Shown here piece by piece: positions 60,896 through 64,000 of a DNA stretch of 64,000 nucleotides. Where the stretch lies: assembly GCA_964655525.1 (NCBI GenBank), contig CAZZNE010000006.1:62001-126000 (forward strand), read 5' to 3'. A program made the position numbers and the translations under genes. Each line of letters starts with the position of its first letter. Position 1 is the stretch's first letter. The notes beneath the pieces were generated by a model. It was not told the DNA's origin and did no database searches. It saw nothing but the letters and a program-made list of their open reading frames with translations. Source of the DNA: DLAJ01 sp964655525 (GTDB lineage: Bacteria > Bacillota > Clostridia > Lachnospirales > Lachnospiraceae).

Positions 60896-60915
60896 GATTC
60901 CTTTCTTTTCTTATA
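60859..60915 (-). repeat. shared operon leader, copy A
   Basis: GATGCTT (60872-60878), six variable bases, GAAAACACCATGATTCC (60885-60901) and a TTTCTT-rich tract, as in copy B at 54606-54643. The 17-base block is identical in both copies. Confidence 0.8.
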
Positions 60916-61726
60916 GTATTTTGAGGCATTTGAAACTATAATCTTTTTTTCCCGTATTCAAACAACTTGACCGTTGTGCATTACATCTTCCATTATCTGA
61001 ATTATCTATGTGTCGGATAAAACAGAACATCCGTTCGCTGAATTCTCACTTCAATTAGGCTATGATTCTAATTGATGTTGGACATCACTATATTAGACGT
61101 TTATGAAAAGAAGGTACAAACTGACGTTTTATTAAAAACTATAGTAGCTATCATTACCAACACTATTTCCACATCCCATCTCTTAGGTGCTTGATTCATT
61201 ATCATCAGACACAACAAGCAATGTAATCATCTATAGCAGATGCGCCCTTCCATTCTTGATTATCCCTGTCATACATAACTTGAATTTCAATTAACGCATT
61301 TCACATTATGATTTTGAATACTCTGTTTATATCCCTTTTCCTCCCATTTAATTATATATCATAAACAGATTTTGTCAATTTAATATTAAATTCATATTTA
61401 AAAAAATAATTTCATATTTGCACCACAACTTCCCATACACAATTCTGTATCCTAAGATAATATGAGATGCCCCCGCACTTGGTAAATACTACATCGTTTT
61501 CATAAATATTACGGCTAGGTTTTGCCCCGCACAATTTCTGACCGATTTCTGCCGGTTCTGCCACACTACTCATTATCGATGATATCTTTCCACTTTCTTT
61601 ACCTACGTTCTCTCCTTCACATCCATCGAAAGGAATAAGTACCTACAGCAACAGCATACTTGTCCATTTCGATACCCTTATCTGCACAGTCATTGCCCTC
61701 TCCCCAGACAGAACATATCAGCTTTT
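60916..61726. other. AT-rich intergenic stretch upstream of the STAS-GHKL operon
   Basis: About 800 bases without a supportable gene. On the minus strand TTATAGT near 60937 may be the -10 box of the operon. A stretch open on the minus strand at about 61412-61625 (containing EIGQKLCGAKPSRNIYEND) lacks a good start and is not recognised; it may be a decayed gene. Nothing else stands out. Confidence 0.4.
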
Positions 61727-61878
61727 GTTAATGCTACAATAAATTTACCCCAAATCGGCGTGAAAATTCCCTAAAATCAGAATGGGAATTCCCTGAAAAA
61801 AGCAGGACATATTGAACACTATAATCAATTCATGTATCCTTTGTTTAGAGACCAATCTTTGCAAAGGAGGAAAGGAAG

Positions 61879-63354
61879 ATGCTCAACATGTCCCAAGTCA
61901 ATTATATCAGAGACTTAAAACAAAGTGGATACCGAATTTCAGAAATCGAAAAGATAACCGGTTCCGATCACAAGACCATCAAAAAATACATTGATAAAGA
62001 GGATTTTTCCCCCGAGGTTCCTCTCCCTACAGTTCACCCCTCGAAACTGGACCCATTTAAGCCCATCATTGACGCATGGCTCGAGGATGATAAAAAACAC
62101 TGGTACAAGCAGCAACACACAGCCAAGCGGATCTATGACCGCCTTGTCGAAGAACACAACTATGGCGGCAGCTATGATATCGTGCGGCGCTATTTAAAAA
62201 GTATCCGCGATGCGAGAAAGCATCAACATGCCAATCAGGAACTGATCTGGGATCCCGGCTGCGCACAGGCTGATTTCGGCGAAGCAGATTTCTATGAACA
62301 TGGCAAGTGTGTCCGAAAGAAATATCTGGTACTCTCATTCCCTTACAGCAATGACGGTTTCTGCCAGGTATTCGGAGGCGAGAGTGCGGAATGTGTCTGT
62401 CAGGGTCTCCTGGATATCTTCTGCTTTATCGGCGGCGTCCCGTGGGTCATTGTCTTTGACAATGCAACGGGGATAGGGAGGCGCATCTGTGATGTCATAC
62501 ATGAGTCTTCTCTGTTTGCGAAGTTCCGTGCCCACCACCATTTTCAAGCACGATTCTGCAATCCCCGCTCTGGCTGGGAGAAAGGCAATGTGGAGCGTAA
62601 AGTCGGTTATGAGCGGAGCAATCTTTTTGTTCCCGTCCCCTGCTATGATGACATCGTGGTTTATAACCGCTCCCTCTTAAAGAAACACGAAAAGAAGGCC
62701 TCCGAGATCCATTACAAAAAAGGGGAAAAAATATCTGTCTTATTCGAAGTCGACTGCCATGCACTTATGCCACTGCCGGATCGAAAGTTCAACGTATGCC
62801 GCTATGAAACACTTGCGGCGGATGGCTATGGTAAGATCTGCCTTGATGGAAAGCACTATTACTCCACCTGTCCGGAGTATTCCGGGAAAAGAGACATTCT
62901 TGTAGGGATCCGGGCACACTACATTGATATTTATGATACGCAGGGAAATATCATGGTACGTCATCTCAGAGCCTATGGGGATACCCGCACAGATGTCACG
63001 GATTATTCCACGACAGTATCTATGCTGATGCATCGCTGCGGTGCATGGCATAACAGCGGGGTCCGCCGGGAAGTGACTGATCCGCTGCGGGAATATCTGG
63101 ACCATGCAGAACGGCCGGTCCTGAAGAGCTGCCTTACCCTGCTTGACGAGCTCACAAAGGAATACGGGTTTCACCCGGCTATCAGAGCTATGGATCTTGC
63201 CCTGCGGGATGGAAGAATCAGCTCCAGCGATGCAAGAGTCATTGCTGCAAGGATCACCGGTTATGGAATAGATACACCGCCGGCGGATGGCCCCTCCCTT
63301 GCTGTTTATGACAAAGAGTTCATCAACGTCCGGAAAGGAGGGGAAGCCTCATGA
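61879..63354 (+). CDS. istA: IS21-family transposase IstA
   Basis: 491 residues. An N-terminal helix-turn-helix (MSQVNYIRDLKQSGYRISEI, then SDHKTIKKYID) binds the ends. The DDE catalytic core has the first Asp in CAQADFGEADF, the second in WVIVFDNATG and the Glu in GWEKGNVERKVGYER. AAAGGAGG precedes the ATG. Full length for the family. istB starts inside its last codons (ATGATG overlap), as in other IS21 members. No frameshift seen, so istA itself looks intact. Confidence 0.95.
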   Translation: MLNMSQVNYIRDLKQSGYRISEIEKITGSDHKTIKKYIDKEDFSPEVPLPTVHPSKLDPFKPIIDAWLEDDKKHWYKQQHTAKRIYDRLVEEHNYGGSYDIVRRYLKSIRDARKHQHANQELIWDPGCAQADFGEADFYEHGKCVRKKYLVLSFPYSNDGFCQVFGGESAECVCQGLLDIFCFIGGVPWVIVFDNATGIGRRICDVIHESSLFAKFRAHHHFQARFCNPRSGWEKGNVERKVGYERSNLFVPVPCYDDIVVYNRSLLKKHEKKASEIHYKKGEKISVLFEVDCHALMPLPDRKFNVCRYETLAADGYGKICLDGKHYYSTCPEYSGKRDILVGIRAHYIDIYDTQGNIMVRHLRAYGDTRTDVTDYSTTVSMLMHRCGAWHNSGVRREVTDPLREYLDHAERPVLKSCLTLLDELTKEYGFHPAIRAMDLALRDGRISSSDARVIAARITGYGIDTPPADGPSLAVYDKEFINVRKGGEAS

Positions 63355-64000
63355 TGACACCCAAAATGAGAGACGAACTCAATTTCGAGGTTCGTGCAGC
63401 CTGCCGCAGGTTGTATCTGTCCTGTGCGATCCCGGATATGTGTGAAAAAGAAGGGACGCCAAAACAGGCAGAGTTCATTCTTGAGGCATTGCACAGAGAG
63501 CTGTCGCTCCGGGAAAGGAACAAAAAAGAGCGGCTTGTGAAGCGCGCAGGCTTTCCGGTATTCAAAACCTTTGAAGGATATGGATACGGGCATGTCACCC
63601 TGCCGCCGGCCTTATCCAGAGATGATCTTGAGACTGCGGCATTTGTCCCCAAAAAGCAGAACCTTGTTCTCTATGGACCAGTCGGCACTGGAAAGACACA
63701 TATGGCTATAGCGGCCGGCATCAAAGCCTGTAATCTCGGCTACAAAACGAAGTTCTATACGGTTACCGAACTCGTTCTGAAACTTTCAGAGGCTCGAAGG
63801 GACGGCACTCTGGAAAAGTTACGTGCAGAATTAAATGCGCAGGATCTGCTTATTCTGGATGAGTGGGGATATGTCCCGTTGACCGTGACGGGTCCCAACT
63901 AATGTTCCGGGTGATCTCTGACAGTTACGAGAGCAAGAGCTTGATCCTGACGACCAACCTTGAGTTTTCAAAATGGGGCGGAGTCTTTACCGATGATCAG
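63351..64000 (+). pseudogene. istB: IS21 helper ATPase IstB, frameshifted, cut by window edge
   Basis: A DnaC-like AAA+ ATPase that aids IstA. Walker A is LVLYGPVGTGKTHMAIA and Walker B LLILDEWGYVP. The frame then reads into a stop at 63900-63902, after 183 residues. In the next frame the family sequence goes on from 63881 (DRDGSQLMFRVISDSYESKS), so one base is missing at 63879-63880, right after the Walker B/VPL segment. The 3' end lies outside the window. The element is therefore probably unable to move on its own. Confidence 0.85.

Larger units (their letters stand above)
61727..64000 (+). mobile_element. IS21-family insertion sequence (right end outside window)
   Basis: istA and istB are in order on the plus strand. 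The left end is probably near 61727-61760 (TGTTAATGCTACAATAAATT), followed by imperfect direct repeats around GAAAATTCCCT and GGGAATTCCCTGAAAA (61768-61800), as IS21 ends often show. The exact boundary is not certain. The DNA is clearly GC-richer than the AT-rich island. Confidence 0.7.

Noticed and set aside
61412..61640. Open stretch on the minus strand containing EIGQKLCGAKPSRNIYEND
   Set aside because: No start codon with ribosome site, interrupted upstream by a stop, and no family recognised; mentioned only as possible relic.
63870..63905. Programmed ribosomal frameshift in istB
   Set aside because: I see no slippery heptamer, and IS21 members normally express istB as one uninterrupted frame; a simple deletion is more likely.

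Overview
The window looks like a chromosome segment of a Lachnospiraceae-type Clostridium relative (Firmicutes). I infer this from the gene order rpsP-khpA-rimM-trmD-rplS-ylqF-rnhB, ylxM-ffh and plsX-acpP-rnc-smc-ftsY, from strong AGGAGG-type ribosome sites, sigma-A promoters with 17-base spacers, a T-box in front of metG, and an NADP-type glutamate dehydrogenase. Nearly everything is on the minus strand, so the text below runs with the coordinates while transcription runs the other way.

Region 1 (1-23.5 kb): a WG-repeat surface protein (cut by the window edge), T-box-controlled metG, a chemoreceptor, gdhA, a Gfo/Idh oxidoreductase, a membrane-anchored SH3 protein, a tRNA-Arg(CCG), a three-gene ABC/FtsX-type transporter, a ROK sugar kinase, two family-2 glycosyltransferases around a 54-residue cysteine-rich protein, a sialate O-acetylesterase-like protein, a MATE transporter and a FliK-like protein. 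Region 2 (23.6-32 kb): the translation/secretion housekeeping block, with a Fic protein lacking its catalytic His inserted between trmD and rplS. Region 3 (32-46.3 kb): a SIR2-TPR gene with a small partner, a redox cluster (AKR, SDR remnant, flavodoxin, LysR), a YitT protein, threonine deaminase, then ftsY-smc-rnc-acpP-plsX.

Region 4 (46.4-64 kb) is accessory DNA: clearly more AT-rich, littered with IS66 and IS110 relics and closed by an IS21-family element with a frameshifted istB. It holds a putative 3-TM effector-like protein with a partner and, at 49.2-60.9 kb, the most interesting locus. An operon (STAS-GHKL protein, zinc-tailed phosphoribosyltransferase-like protein, metallophosphoesterase-phosphoribosyltransferase fusion, ThyX) is followed by a membrane-anchored dUTPase/dCTP-deaminase-fold protein. 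A second operon follows: a 1474-residue HD / phosphohistidine-swivel / ATP-grasp / HD protein plus a TPR protein.

Both operons begin with the same leader, which encodes near-identical 13-15 residue peptides (MVFS..SII...) that overlap the first real start codon. The two units therefore look like one co-regulated system acting on nucleotides. Its function is unknown to me; phage defence or nucleotide signalling is an inference. A family of short tandem hairpins is dispersed between the core genes and is described separately.
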